The translations under genes and the position numbers were made by a program. The notes below the pieces were generated by a model, which saw only the letters and a program-made list of their open reading frames with translations, did not search any database and had not been told where the DNA came from. From an uncultured Eubacteriales bacterium (GTDB lineage Bacteria; Bacillota; Clostridia; Christensenellales; CAG-138), in NCBI GenBank assembly GCA_900540495.1, contig UQGA01000005.1, forward strand, positions 50,750 through 114,749: DNA of 64,000 nt, given 5' to 3'. This document shows, piece after piece, positions 16,773 through 25,544 of the stretch (position 1 is the stretch's first letter; every line of letters begins with the position of its first letter).

Positions 16773-18392
16773 ATGAAACTCGATCAACAGACCATCGGGT
16801 CCCAGCGCGCAGCGCTTCTTGAAAAGGGCTATGCGCTGCCAGCGTTCGACCGTGCCGCCGTCGCGCGGAATACCGCTGCGCGCCCGGAATGGGTACACTT
16901 TGGCGCCGGGAACATCTTCCGCGCGTTCGTCGCCAACCTCTGCCAGGGGCTTCTGAACGCCGGGCTGGCGGACACCGGCATCATCGTGGCCGAGGGCTTC
17001 GACACGGAGATCCTGGACGTCGCGTACCGCCCGTTCGACAACCTCTCCGTGCTGGCCACCCTCTGCGCCGACGGCCGCATCCAGAAAACGGTGATCGGCA
17101 GCGTCGTGGACAGCCTCGCCATGGACCGCGATACGGACGACTGGGCGCGCCTTGAGGCCGCCTTCCGTTCGCCCACGCTCAAAATGGCCAGCCTGACCAT
17201 CACCGAAAAGGGCTACAACATCCGCGACGGCCACGGCGACTACTTCCCCGCCGTGCTCGCCGACATGGCGAACGGGCCGGCGCACGCCGAAAGCTACATC
17301 GGCAAGATCGCCGGGCTGTGCCATGCGCGCTTTGCCGCCGGCGGCGCGCCCATCGCCATGGTCAGCATGGACAACTGTTCCCACAACGGTTCCCGCCTCG
17401 AAGCGGCCGTCTGCGCATTTGCCGACGCGTGGGCCGAACGCGGGCTGTGCGCCGACGGGTTTGCCGAGTATGTGCACGATCCTGCGCGCGTGTCGTTCCC
17501 GTGGAGCATGATCGACAAGATCACCCCCCGGCCGGACGACTCCGTGCGCGAGATGCTCGAAAAGGACGGGTTTGCGGACATGGGCGTGCGCGTAACGGGC
17601 CGCCGCTCGTTCGTCGCGCCGTTCGTCAACGCCGAAGAGGCGCAGTACCTGGTCATCGAGGATGCGTTCCCGAACGGTCGGCCGCCGCTTGAGCGCGTCG
17701 GCGTCATCTTCGCCGCGCGCGAGGTGGTGGACATGGTGGAAACCATGAAGGTCTGCACCTGTCTCAACCCGCTGCACACGTGCCTGGCCGTGCTCGGCTG
17801 CCTGCTCGGCTTTGCCCGCATCTCCGCCGAGATGCAGGATGCGGATCTGAAGAAGCTCGTCGAGATCGTCGGCTACCGCGAGGGGCTGCCCGTCGTGGTG
17901 GACCCGGGCGTGATCAGCCCGCGCGCGTTCATCGACGAGGTCATCGGCAAGCGCTTCCCGAACCCGTTTTTGCAGGACACGCCGCAGCGCATCGCCACCG
18001 ATACCTCGCAGAAAATCGCCATCCGCTTTGGCAGCACGATCAAAAAGTACGCCGCTTCGGATACGCTCTGCGTCAAGGAGCTGAAGCTCATTCCGTTCGT
18101 CATCGCCGCCTGGTGCCGCTACCTGATGGCCGTGGGCGACGACGGCAAGCCCTTCCAGCCCAGCGACGACCCGCTCATGCCCATGCTCGCGCCGCGCTTT
18201 GCCGGGGTACGCCTCGGCGAGCCGTGCGACGTACACGAGCTGCTCGCCCCGGTGCTCTCGGACGAGCGCATCATGGGCGTGGATCTCTACCAGGTCGGCC
18301 TCGGCGAGGCGGTCGAAGCCTGCTTTGCCGAGATGATCACCGGCCCCGGCGCGGTGCGCGCCGCGCTCCACCGCCACGTGACGGAGGCGTAA
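16773..18392 (+). CDS. uxuB: Mannitol dehydrogenase family; probable fructuronate reductase
   Basis: A 539-residue long-chain polyol dehydrogenase. N-terminal Rossmann part with HFGAGNIFRAFVANL; central block SLTITEKGYNI; catalytic C-terminal domain with KLIPFVIAAWCRYL and an upstream Lys-rich segment. Expected reaction: D-fructuronate plus NADH to D-mannonate. Substrate assignment rests on uxaC and uxaE beside it; mannonate dehydratase (uxuA) is not in the window. ATG 16773 follows AAGGAGGAA. A related activity such as altronate or mannitol oxidation cannot be excluded from sequence alone. Confidence 0.85.
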   Translation: MKLDQQTIGSQRAALLEKGYALPAFDRAAVARNTAARPEWVHFGAGNIFRAFVANLCQGLLNAGLADTGIIVAEGFDTEILDVAYRPFDNLSVLATLCADGRIQKTVIGSVVDSLAMDRDTDDWARLEAAFRSPTLKMASLTITEKGYNIRDGHGDYFPAVLADMANGPAHAESYIGKIAGLCHARFAAGGAPIAMVSMDNCSHNGSRLEAAVCAFADAWAERGLCADGFAEYVHDPARVSFPWSMIDKITPRPDDSVREMLEKDGFADMGVRVTGRRSFVAPFVNAEEAQYLVIEDAFPNGRPPLERVGVIFAAREVVDMVETMKVCTCLNPLHTCLAVLGCLLGFARISAEMQDADLKKLVEIVGYREGLPVVVDPGVISPRAFIDEVIGKRFPNPFLQDTPQRIATDTSQKIAIRFGSTIKKYAASDTLCVKELKLIPFVIAAWCRYLMAVGDDGKPFQPSDDPLMPMLAPRFAGVRLGEPCDVHELLAPVLSDERIMGVDLYQVGLGEAVEACFAEMITGPGAVRAALHRHVTEA

Positions 18393-18401
18393 GCGACCGT
18401 T

Positions 18402-18432
18402 CCCGCCCGGCCGGCGCCGCCGGCCGGGCGGG
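18402..18432 (+). promoter_or_regulatory. Strong intercistronic hairpin between uxuB and gntR
   Basis: A 14-bp perfect GC stem with a 3-base loop lies between uxuB and its regulator, with no T-run after it. It may lower regulator expression or protect the upstream mRNA. Confidence 0.5.
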
Positions 18433-18458
18433 CGTCCATATCCCAAGGAGGTGGCCGC

Positions 18459-19154
18459 ATGGACCAGGCCGCAATCCCGGCAAAAGCGCCGGGCGAAACT
18501 GCGCGCGAATATGCCTATCGCGTGCTCTACAACGGCATCATGACGCTCGACTTCCCGCCGGGCATGCTGCTGGTGGACGCTGAACTGTCGCAGGCGTTGC
18601 ACATCAGCCGCACGCCCATCCGCGAGGCCATCGTTTCGCTCGTGGAGTCCAAGCTCGTGACCGTCCAGCCGCAGCGCTCAAGCATGGTCTCGCGCATCGA
18701 CCTCGACGCGGTGGAGGAGGGCGTCTTCCTGCGCTACCATGCCGAATGCGCCATCTTCCGCGAGGCCGTGCAGAAGGCCGACGGGCAGGACATCGCCCGC
18801 CTGCGCGAAAACGTCGAACAGCAGAAGCTGCGCCTGCAGCAGGGCGACCTCGACCGGTATATGGAGCTGGACAACGCATTCCACAAGCTCCTGTATTTTG
18901 CCGCCCGCAAGCCCTGGACCTGGGCGACCGTCATGCGCATCGTCACCCATCACGATCGGGTCCGTCGGCTGCAGGTGCGCCTCGGCACCGAGCAGCTCTG
19001 GCCTGCGCACGAGGAGCACTGCGAGCTGCTGCGGGCGGTCATGACGCGCAGCGAACGCAACATGGACGGGTTTCTGCACGACCACCTCACCGCCGGCTAT
19101 CGCGGCGCGCTGCCGGAACTGCTGCAACGCTACCCGGATTACTTTGCCGTCTGA
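18459..19154 (+). CDS. GntR-family (FCD subfamily) transcriptional regulator
   Basis: A 231-residue regulator. Winged helix at about residues 13-75 with the recognition region LSQALHISRTPIREAIVSL; all-helical FCD effector domain at about 90-220 with the metal-site pattern of D, H and H residues (ELDNAFHKLL, HEEHCELL). Likely represses the uxaE and perhaps uxaC promoters and is released by a uronate or aldonate intermediate. Start codon follows AAGGAGGT. Candidate operator at 15247-15257. Confidence 0.9.
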   Translation: MDQAAIPAKAPGETAREYAYRVLYNGIMTLDFPPGMLLVDAELSQALHISRTPIREAIVSLVESKLVTVQPQRSSMVSRIDLDAVEEGVFLRYHAECAIFREAVQKADGQDIARLRENVEQQKLRLQQGDLDRYMELDNAFHKLLYFAARKPWTWATVMRIVTHHDRVRRLQVRLGTEQLWPAHEEHCELLRAVMTRSERNMDGFLHDHLTAGYRGALPELLQRYPDYFAV

Positions 19155-19336
19155 CCGGCCCCGTGGCGGACGACGGGCGCCTGTCCGAAGCGGGAGCCAC
19201 CGGAAACCGACGCACGAGCCGGTTCTGCGCACGGCACAGGAGCGCGGTGCGGCACGGAACGCCGGCCATGCGTTCGGGCTAATCATATCTGAACACTGAA
19301 AGCGTGCGCCGCGGCGAAGTATTTGGAAAAAGAAAA

Positions 19337-19364
19337 AACCCGAAATCCTTAAAGATTCCGGGTT
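19337..19364 (-). terminator. Terminator of the tRNA-Val transcript
   Basis: An 11-bp stem (AACCCGAAATC paired with GATTCCGGGTT, one wobble) followed on the minus strand by a TTTTTTCTTTTT tract. Confidence 0.8.
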
Positions 19365-19371
19365 TTCCGTT

Positions 19372-19448
19372 TGGTGGGGATGGAGGGGCTCGAACCCCCG
19401 ACCTCTTCGATGTGAGCGAAGCGCTCTAACCTGCTGGGCTACATCCCC
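19372..19448 (-). tRNA. tRNA-Val (anticodon CAC)
   Basis: A 77-nt cloverleaf on the minus strand. The acceptor GGGGATG pairs with CATCCCC, followed by A and an encoded CCA. The anticodon stem CTTCG/CGAAG encloses loop CTCACAT, giving anticodon CAC (valine, codon GUG). A GGTTCGAGCC T-arm is present. Its own terminator follows. Confidence 0.95.
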
Positions 19449-19601
19449 GAACGCAACCATTTTACAGCATACCGCCCCGTTTGGCAAGAGTTTTTTGTTT
19501 TTGCACGGCCTCCGTTTTGCTGCGCATCCCTGCGCTGCCGGCGCTGCGCCGTCCCTGCCTCCGTCGCCGGCCGGCGTGCGGCCGCTGGTATGGACTGGCA
19601 G

Positions 19602-19631
19602 TTGAAAACAGGCGGCGGAATGTCTTATAAT
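19602..19631 (+). promoter_or_regulatory. Promoter for the GH3 gene
   Basis: TTGAAA (19602-19607) and TATAAT (19626-19631) with an 18-base spacer, about 60 bases before the ATG. Confidence 0.7.
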
Positions 19632-19692
19632 AGGAACCAGCAACGGCGGCGCCCGGCCGGGCGCCGTCCGGTAAACGGAAAGAATCGGTCGG

Positions 19693-20967
19693 ATGCTGCA
19701 AAAATCGCTCAAATGGATGATCCTGACGCTGCTGCTCGCGGGCCTTTTGATCGGCGGGGTGGTCTGGCTTGTGTCCGCGTTGCGCGACGCGCCGGCCGCC
19801 GCACAGGAAGCGCCCTCGGCCTCGCAGCCCGGCGCGACGGTCGCAGCCACGCCGGCAGGGAACTCGCCTACGCCCGCCGCCACCCCCACGCCCACCGCTA
19901 CGCCAATGAGCGAGGAAGCCCGGCTGGCCCAGTGGGTGGCGAGCCTGCCCGTCGAGGAAAAGCTCGGCCAGCTCGTCATGTTTGGCGGCAGCGGCGCAAG
20001 CAGCGTATCGGACGAGTTTTCGGACGTGTTGGAAACCTATTGCGTGGGCAACGCGGTGCTGTACGGCACAAACGTGGCGCAGGGCGACGCCGACGGCGGA
20101 TTCTCCCGGGCGGCGCGCCTCACCGCCGCGTTGCGCGCCACCTGCCGGAGCAAAATCCCCATGCTGATCTCGATCGACGTGGAAGGCGGCTCCGTCGTCC
20201 GCTTCCGCTGGAACCCGTGGCCGTCCTCCGCGCAGACGCTCGGTACCCGCGACGACCCGGACGCCGCATACCGGCAGTTCCAGACCATCGGGAAAAAGCT
20301 GCTCGAAACGGGCATCAACCTGAACCTTGCGCCGGTGCTCGACGTGGCGCCCGACCCGGACGACACGTTCCTCGGCACGCGCATCATCAGCAGCGACGCG
20401 GTCGTGACGTCCGACATCGGCGCGGCGATCATCGCGGGGTTGCACGACGCCGGCTGCCTGTCCGCTGCCAAGCACTTCCCCGGTCACGGCGGCACCTCGG
20501 CGGACTCGCACGCGACCACGCCGGTGGTGGACAAATCCGCCGACGAATTGTTCGAGTACGATCTCGTGCCCTTTGCCGCGGCGGTGGAGGCCGGCGTGGA
20601 CGTGGTGCTGGTGGCGCACATCCGCTATCCCGCCCTTGATGCGGAGAACATCGCGTCGCTTTCCCCCGCCATCATCGGCGGACTGCTCCGCGAGGAGCTG
20701 GGCTTTGACGGCATTGTGATGAGCGACGATTTCCGCATGGGCGGGCTCACCAGCCAATGCCCGGCGGGCGAGGCGGCGGTGCGCTTCCTGCTCGCGGGCG
20801 GCGACCTGATCCTGTGCGGCCCGCGGCACGACCTGCAACGCGAGATCATGGACGCGCTGCGGGCGGCCGCCGACGACGGGACGCTGAGCGAGGCGCGCAT
20901 CGACGAAAGCGTGCTGCGCATCGTGCAAAAAAAGATGCAGGTCACCGGCTGGTCACCGCTCGAATAG
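19693..20967 (+). CDS. nagZ: Membrane-anchored GH3 beta-N-acetylhexosaminidase
   Basis: A 424-residue GH3 enzyme. N-terminal anchor at about residues 8-30, a Pro/Thr/Ala-rich linker (about 40-72), then the catalytic barrel. The NagZ-type loop KHFPGHG (260-266) followed by D271-S-H273 supplies the Asp-His acid/base pair, and the nucleophile Asp lies in FDGIVMSDDF near 345. It should release GlcNAc from peptidoglycan fragments outside the cell, in wall turnover. The ribosome site is weak (GGAAAGAA). Monocistronic with its own promoter. Confidence 0.88.
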   Translation: MLQKSLKWMILTLLLAGLLIGGVVWLVSALRDAPAAAQEAPSASQPGATVAATPAGNSPTPAATPTPTATPMSEEARLAQWVASLPVEEKLGQLVMFGGSGASSVSDEFSDVLETYCVGNAVLYGTNVAQGDADGGFSRAARLTAALRATCRSKIPMLISIDVEGGSVVRFRWNPWPSSAQTLGTRDDPDAAYRQFQTIGKKLLETGINLNLAPVLDVAPDPDDTFLGTRIISSDAVVTSDIGAAIIAGLHDAGCLSAAKHFPGHGGTSADSHATTPVVDKSADELFEYDLVPFAAAVEAGVDVVLVAHIRYPALDAENIASLSPAIIGGLLREELGFDGIVMSDDFRMGGLTSQCPAGEAAVRFLLAGGDLILCGPRHDLQREIMDALRAAADDGTLSEARIDESVLRIVQKKMQVTGWSPLE

Positions 20968-21017
20968 CGCGCCGACATCCGGCCGAACGGGGCGGCACGC
21001 TAACGCAAACGAAAAAG

Positions 21018-21052
21018 CGGCGCCGCACGGCAATGTCTGCCGTGCGGCGCCG
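21018..21052 (-). terminator. Terminator of the cohesin/DUF3048 operon
   Basis: A 15-bp perfect stem with a 5-base loop and a five-base U-tract on the minus strand, 20 bases beyond the DUF3048 stop. Confidence 0.85.
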
Positions 21053-21072
21053 GTCGTCAGACTGTCGGCGCC

Positions 21073-22188
21073 TTACGAAACCACGATCTCCGCAGAGGTC
21101 GGGATGATCTCGATCCAGGTGTTGCCCGCCTCAAGGCGCACGAGCGTGCCGTCGTCCAGATAATAGCGGGTGAAATCATCCAGCGTCTCGCGCTCCCACG
21201 TGCCGGTGAGCAGTTGTCCGTTGACGATGTACTCGCACTTGCCGGTCCCCGTGAGCCCCACCGACCGGCGGCCCTTGTCCTCGCCCGGCTGGTTTTCCGC
21301 GGGCACCATGCCATAGTCGCAGTGCTGAATGATGAGGTTGTTCACCGCCACCTGCTGGCGCGTCCCCTGCCCGTCGCCGGAAAGCGTCTCGAACGCTTTG
21401 CCGTCCTGATAGCGGAGCATACGGCCGGTGGCCGCGTCATAGGTGTAATAGATGTCCGTGCTGCCGGTGAACGGCACGTCCACCCGGCTGACCTGCGTTG
21501 CGTCCGCATAGGTGACGCCCTCGCCAAAGAGGAAGCGCTCGTTGCGCTCCGGCCGATGGTCGCCGTATTCGTTGTCGATGGCCTGTTGCAGATAAAAATA
21601 CATCGAGTGTACGCTGGACACGCCGCTCTTCTCGATGCGCTCGAACCATTCGCCGCCGCTCAGGTGGATGGCGCAGTCGCTCCAGCCACGCGCGTACCGG
21701 CCGGACAGGCCGGTGTAGCCCACGTGCGCGTACATGCCGTTCCATTCCTGCTGCAGGTCGATGAAGTAATAGCGGGCCGAACGCACCGGGCCGACGATCG
21801 ACGGCACGTTGTCGGAGTACAGCGCCTGAAAGCGCGTGATGTTCGACTCCACGAGAAACTCATATACGATATCCGCCTCCATCAGCCCCGTCTGCGGGCG
21901 CGCGCCGGAAGCGTTCTCGATGGATACGATGGCCGGGCGATAGAGCTCGCTGCCATTGAGGATCTTGCCCGAAGTGGTGGAGCGCACCGGTTCGGCGGTG
22001 GGTTCCGGCGTGATCTCCGGCGTGGGCTGCGGCGTCTCCGCCGCGGGCTCCTCCGTGGCCACCACCACCATCTCCTGCCGATCGGCGTCCTCAGCCGTCC
22101 CGTCGGCGTCCTGCGTCCCCTGGTTGCAGCCGACGGCGCAGAGCGCCATCAGCAGCGCCAGAGCGACAATCCAGATTCGTTTCATCAT
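21073..22188 (-). CDS. DUF3048 (YerB-like) lipoprotein
   Basis: A 371-residue lipoprotein with a signal peptide ending in lipobox AVGC (Cys near 21). A Glu/Pro/Thr-rich linker (about 45-70) leads to the DUF3048 domain with RPAIVSIENASGARPQTGL near 85-102, VRSARYYFIDL, and the C-terminal YYLDDGTLVRLEAGNTWIEI. B. subtilis YerB belongs to this family; its function is unknown. It overlaps the stop of the upstream cohesin gene by ATGA, so the two are translationally coupled. Confidence 0.85.
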   Translation of the reverse strand: MMKRIWIVALALLMALCAVGCNQGTQDADGTAEDADRQEMVVVATEEPAAETPQPTPEITPEPTAEPVRSTTSGKILNGSELYRPAIVSIENASGARPQTGLMEADIVYEFLVESNITRFQALYSDNVPSIVGPVRSARYYFIDLQQEWNGMYAHVGYTGLSGRYARGWSDCAIHLSGGEWFERIEKSGVSSVHSMYFYLQQAIDNEYGDHRPERNERFLFGEGVTYADATQVSRVDVPFTGSTDIYYTYDAATGRMLRYQDGKAFETLSGDGQGTRQQVAVNNLIIQHCDYGMVPAENQPGEDKGRRSVGLTGTGKCEYIVNGQLLTGTWERETLDDFTRYYLDDGTLVRLEAGNTWIEIIPTSAEIVVS

Positions 22189-22982
22189 GACTCACCCCTC
22201 AAGTTCATTTGTTGTTGCTTTCTTTTCCGTCTTCTCTTCTTTGCGCGTGCGTTGCGCACGGCAAGCGCCACCAGCAGCGCGACCAGCGTTACGAGCAGGA
22301 GCGCGCCGATCCCCAGCATCGGCAGATCGATGGGCCTGTCCGTCCCCGGCAGCACCGGCGACGTTGGCGTCGGAGTTGCGGTCGGCGCAGGCGTCGCGGT
22401 GGGGATCGGGGTTGGGGTCGGCGTCGGCGTCGGCGTTTCGACCGGCCAAGGCGTGACCACGGGGTCCGGCACCTGTCCGTCCTCGCCAACGGCAACCCCG
22501 CCGTTTTCAAGCGTCACATACGCCTTATGCTGCTCGAGCGCCGCATCTACGGTCGTGGCCAGCACGTCGGTGAGCACGACGGCGCTGCCCGTTTCGTCGA
22601 GCACGTCGAACGTCAGCGTGAGCACCGTGCCGTCCGCCGCCAGCCCGTCCGCACAGGCGAACGCAAAGCCGACCACGCCCGCCGTATCCGTATTGGTCAC
22701 GGCGATCCCGTCCGCCAGCGGCTCGCCCGCAACCGGCTCGGCCGCAAGGCGAAGCGCCTGCTGGTCATAATTGACGCGGAACTGCAGCGAATCGAGCGTC
22801 ACGGCGTTTTCCGCCGTGATCGTCACCACGGCCTGCCCCTCCGCCTCCGCCTGCACCGTGTCCACGGTCAGGGCGACCTCGCCCTCGGCAAGGGAAGCGG
22901 CGGAAACCACCACGAATATCAGACACGCCAAAAGCGTCGCCGCGCCGGCGGCGGCCCTTGCCGGGTCAAGAATTCTCTTCAT
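22185..22982 (-). CDS. Membrane-anchored cohesin-domain protein
   Basis: A 265-residue surface protein. Signal peptide at about 1-32, then a cohesin-type beta-sandwich (about 37-175) with the pattern AVTLDSLQFRVNYD, VVGFAFACADGLAADG and VLTLTFDVL. A PTPTPTP linker (about 183-215) is followed by one transmembrane helix (about 222-245) and a very basic cytoplasmic tail (KKRRRKRKQQQ). Cohesins normally bind dockerins, but no dockerin protein is in this window. GGGAGGG precedes the ATG. Coupled to DUF3048. Confidence 0.75.
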   Translation of the reverse strand: MKRILDPARAAAGAATLLACLIFVVVSAASLAEGEVALTVDTVQAEAEGQAVVTITAENAVTLDSLQFRVNYDQQALRLAAEPVAGEPLADGIAVTNTDTAGVVGFAFACADGLAADGTVLTLTFDVLDETGSAVVLTDVLATTVDAALEQHKAYVTLENGGVAVGEDGQVPDPVVTPWPVETPTPTPTPTPIPTATPAPTATPTPTSPVLPGTDRPIDLPMLGIGALLLVTLVALLVALAVRNARAKKRRRKRKQQQMNLRGES

Positions 22983-23064
22983 AAGGTTGCATCCCTCCCC
23001 AGAAGCGTGTATGATATCCGTAGTATGTACACTTGGTGACCGGTGGCATACCCTGCGACCGGTC

Positions 23065-23078
23065 GTAGTATATACTAC
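23065..23078. promoter_or_regulatory. Perfect 14-bp palindrome GTAGTATATACTAC, operator candidate
   Basis: The palindrome contains TATACT on both strands. A related GTAGTATGTACAC lies about 45 bases upstream, and each copy is next to a GACCGGT element. It lies between the divergent cohesin and aminotransferase genes and may be the operator and -10 of one or both. Confidence 0.4.
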
Positions 23079-23118
23079 ATGATTGGAAGAAAGAAGTCAA
23101 ATTCTGAGAGGAACGAGT

Positions 23119-23973
23119 ATGGACAACATCGGCTATTACAACGGCGTTTTTGCGCCCATGATGGAGCTGCAGGTACCCGCCTGCGACCGCGGCATGTACT
23201 TTGGTGATGGCGTATATGAGGCCATCCGCGTGGAAAAGCACGTGATGTTCGCCATTGACGAACACCTCGACCGCCTGTACGACAGCCTGCGCGTACTGCG
23301 CATCCCGTTCACAATGACGCGGCAGGCGTTGAAGGACGTGCTGACGGAGTGCGCGCGCCGCGTGGATGCCGATGCGATCCAGATGTATTTCCAGGTCACG
23401 CGCGGCACCGCGCCGCGCGTGCACGCCTTCGCGCCCGGCGCAACGCCGAACCTGCTCGTGTTCGCGTACCACTACGAGCTCGTGGACATCGACCGTCCCC
23501 GCCGCGTCATCACGCTGCCCGACCGGCGGTGGGACGGGTGCTGGATCAAGTCGCTCAACCTGCTGCCGGGCGTGCTCGCTTCGCAGGATGCGATCGACGC
23601 GGGCTGCGAAGACGCCATCCTGCACCGCGATGGCGTCGTCACCGAGTGTACGGCCGCCAACCTGCTCATGCTCAAGGACGGCGAAGTGCGCACCGCGCCG
23701 GCGGACGGGCACATCGTGCCCGGCGTGACGCGCAACCACTTCCTGCGCCTGGCACGGGAAAACGGCATCCCGGTGCGCGAGGAGGCGTTCACCGTCGAAG
23801 AGGCGATGGAGGCCGACGAGCTGCTCATCGTCAGCACAAGCGTGCATGGCGTGCGGATCGTCGAAATCGACGGCAAGCCCGTCTGCGGCCGCGATGCGGC
23901 GCTCGCCCGGCGGTTGCAGACGCTGTTTCGCACCTATTTCTACGCATCGGTCCATCAGGCGGGCAGGCGCTGA
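23119..23973 (+). CDS. Class IV aminotransferase, D-amino-acid transaminase-like
   Basis: A 284-residue fold-type IV PLP enzyme. N-terminal signature CDRGMYFGDGVYEAIRV; the PLP-binding lysine is probably in WIKSLNLLPGVLASQDA; then ECTAANLLML, a TAPADGHIVPGVTR segment and late STSVHGVRIVEIDG. The closest pattern is D-alanine/D-amino acid transaminase, which makes D-Glu and D-Ala for peptidoglycan. Branched-chain aminotransferase or aminodeoxychorismate lyase are less likely. ATG 23119 has GAGAGGAA upstream. It is followed at 36 bases by metF. Confidence 0.8.
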   Translation: MDNIGYYNGVFAPMMELQVPACDRGMYFGDGVYEAIRVEKHVMFAIDEHLDRLYDSLRVLRIPFTMTRQALKDVLTECARRVDADAIQMYFQVTRGTAPRVHAFAPGATPNLLVFAYHYELVDIDRPRRVITLPDRRWDGCWIKSLNLLPGVLASQDAIDAGCEDAILHRDGVVTECTAANLLMLKDGEVRTAPADGHIVPGVTRNHFLRLARENGIPVREEAFTVEEAMEADELLIVSTSVHGVRIVEIDGKPVCGRDAALARRLQTLFRTYFYASVHQAGRR

Positions 23974-24009
23974 CGCGCCGGCAGAGACGGACGGAAAGGC
24001 AGGACAGCA

Positions 24010-24888
24010 ATGAGGTTGATCGACATCCTGAAGCGGGACGAGCCGTCCATGTCCTTCGAGGTGTTCCCGCCCAAGGCGAGCACCGCCTTTGAGAGCGTCC
24101 GGACGGCTACGGAGCAGATCGCGCAACTGCGGCCGGCGTTCATGAGCGTGACGTATGGCGCCGGCGGTGGCACGAGCGCCTATACGTTGGAGATCGCCCG
24201 CAACATCCGCACCCGCTACGGCGTGGAGATGCTCGCGCACCTGACGTGCGTTTCCTCCACGCGGGAAACCGTGCGCGATCGCGCGCGCGCCATGCACGAG
24301 ACGGGTATCGAAAACGTCATGGCGCTGCGCGGCGACCTGCCGCCGGAGCTGGCCGGGGCGGACCGCAGCCACTGGCCGTACCGGTATGCGACCGACCTCA
24401 TCCACGAGCTGCGTGAAAGCGGGTACGACTTCTGCATCGGCGCCGCCTGCTATCCCGAGATCCATCCGGAAAGCCGGAACCAGCGCGAGGACATCCTGCA
24501 TTTGAAGGAAAAGGTGGAAGCCGGCTGTTCGTTCCTGACGACGCAGATGTTCTTCGACAACAACCTGCTCTACAATTTCCTCTATAAGATTCGTGAAGCC
24601 GGGATTACCGTGCCGGTGCTCGCCGGCATCATGCCGATTACGTCGGCCTCCCAGGTTGAGCGGGCCGTCCGCCTGTCCGGTTCGCACATCCCGCAGCGTT
24701 TCAAAAGCCTTGTGGATCGCTTTGGCGGCGATCCGGCGTCGATGAAGCAGGCGGGCATCGCCTATGCCACCGACCAGATCATCGACCTGTACGCCAACGG
24801 GGTGGCCAACGTCCACGTCTATTCCATGAACAAGCCGGATGTGGCGCGCAAAATCCGCGACAACCTCTCCGATATCCTGCGCGCATGA
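24010..24888 (+). CDS. metF: Methylenetetrahydrofolate reductase
   Basis: A 292-residue FAD enzyme that reduces 5,10-methylene-THF to 5-methyl-THF. Family blocks: SFEVFPPK (15-22), TYGAGGGTS, LTCVSSTRETV, NVMALRGDLPP, IGAACYPEIHPES, FLTTQMFFDN, and VPVLAGIMPITS. Full length. Stop overlaps the next gene by ATGA. With the two metH genes downstream it supplies and uses methyl-THF for methionine synthesis; in acetogens it also serves the methyl branch. Confidence 0.96.
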   Translation: MRLIDILKRDEPSMSFEVFPPKASTAFESVRTATEQIAQLRPAFMSVTYGAGGGTSAYTLEIARNIRTRYGVEMLAHLTCVSSTRETVRDRARAMHETGIENVMALRGDLPPELAGADRSHWPYRYATDLIHELRESGYDFCIGAACYPEIHPESRNQREDILHLKEKVEAGCSFLTTQMFFDNNLLYNFLYKIREAGITVPVLAGIMPITSASQVERAVRLSGSHIPQRFKSLVDRFGGDPASMKQAGIAYATDQIIDLYANGVANVHVYSMNKPDVARKIRDNLSDILRA

Positions 24889-25508
24889 TTCCCGACGTCT
24901 TCCGTTTCCAAACGCCCCAAACCCTGCGCTATGCGCCGCCGCCGGTCGACCGGCGCGAGATCCTGCGCTATGCCGGCTGCCGGGAGGCATCGGCGGCGGT
25001 GGCGGAGGCGCTCGACGCCTGCCTTGCCGAGGCGCTGCCGGCGCTTGACTATCGAGCCTGCTGCTGCGTCTGCCCGGTCGTACACACCGGCGACGCGCTC
25101 GACCTCGGGTTTGCCGTCGTACCCTCGGACGATCTCAAAAAGAACCTGGCCGGCTGCGACCGGGCGCTGCTGTTTGCCGCAACCATCGGGCTCGGCATCG
25201 ACCGGCTGATCGCGCGGGAATGCAGCGCGTCGCCGGCGCGCGCGCTGCTGCTGCAAGCCATCGGTGCGGAGCGCATCGAAGCGCTCGCCGATCTGGTCAA
25301 TGCGGACGCCCGCGCCGACGCGCAGCGTCTCGGCCTGGCCGTCCGGCCACGCTTCAGTCCCGGATACGGCGACCTGCCGCTCGCCCTCCAGCGCGAGGTG
25401 TTCGCTGCGCTCGACTGCCCGCGGCGCATCGGATTGACGCTCAGCGGCAGCCTGCTGATGTCGCCCACCAAGTCCGTAACCGCGCTCATCGGCGCCGGGC
25501 CCGCCTGA
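24885..25508 (+). CDS. Stand-alone MetH reactivation-domain protein
   Basis: A 207-residue protein matching the C-terminal activation domain of cobalamin-dependent methionine synthase (AdoMet-binding). Visible: RFSPGYGDLPLALQREVF and the end LTLSGSLLMSPTKSVTALIG. In E. coli this domain is fused to MetH; here the downstream MetH lacks it, so the function is split over two genes. It should use SAM to re-methylate inactive cob(II)alamin. Translationally coupled to metF by ATGA. Confidence 0.88.
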   Translation: MIPDVFRFQTPQTLRYAPPPVDRREILRYAGCREASAAVAEALDACLAEALPALDYRACCCVCPVVHTGDALDLGFAVVPSDDLKKNLAGCDRALLFAATIGLGIDRLIARECSASPARALLLQAIGAERIEALADLVNADARADAQRLGLAVRPRFSPGYGDLPLALQREVFAALDCPRRIGLTLSGSLLMSPTKSVTALIGAGPA

Positions 25509-25544
25509 CGGCGGCGCAAATCATTGCAAGAAGGGACCCCTGCC

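Noticed and set aside
15283..18602. Long open frames antisense to uxaE and uxuB
   Set aside because: These are compositional shadows; both plus-strand genes are recognisable full-length enzymes.
23974..25544. SAM or cobalamin riboswitch controlling metF/metH
   Set aside because: Gaps between these genes are 0-40 bases and none holds the conserved elements; any such control would lie upstream of the aminotransferase, where I see only short palindromes.
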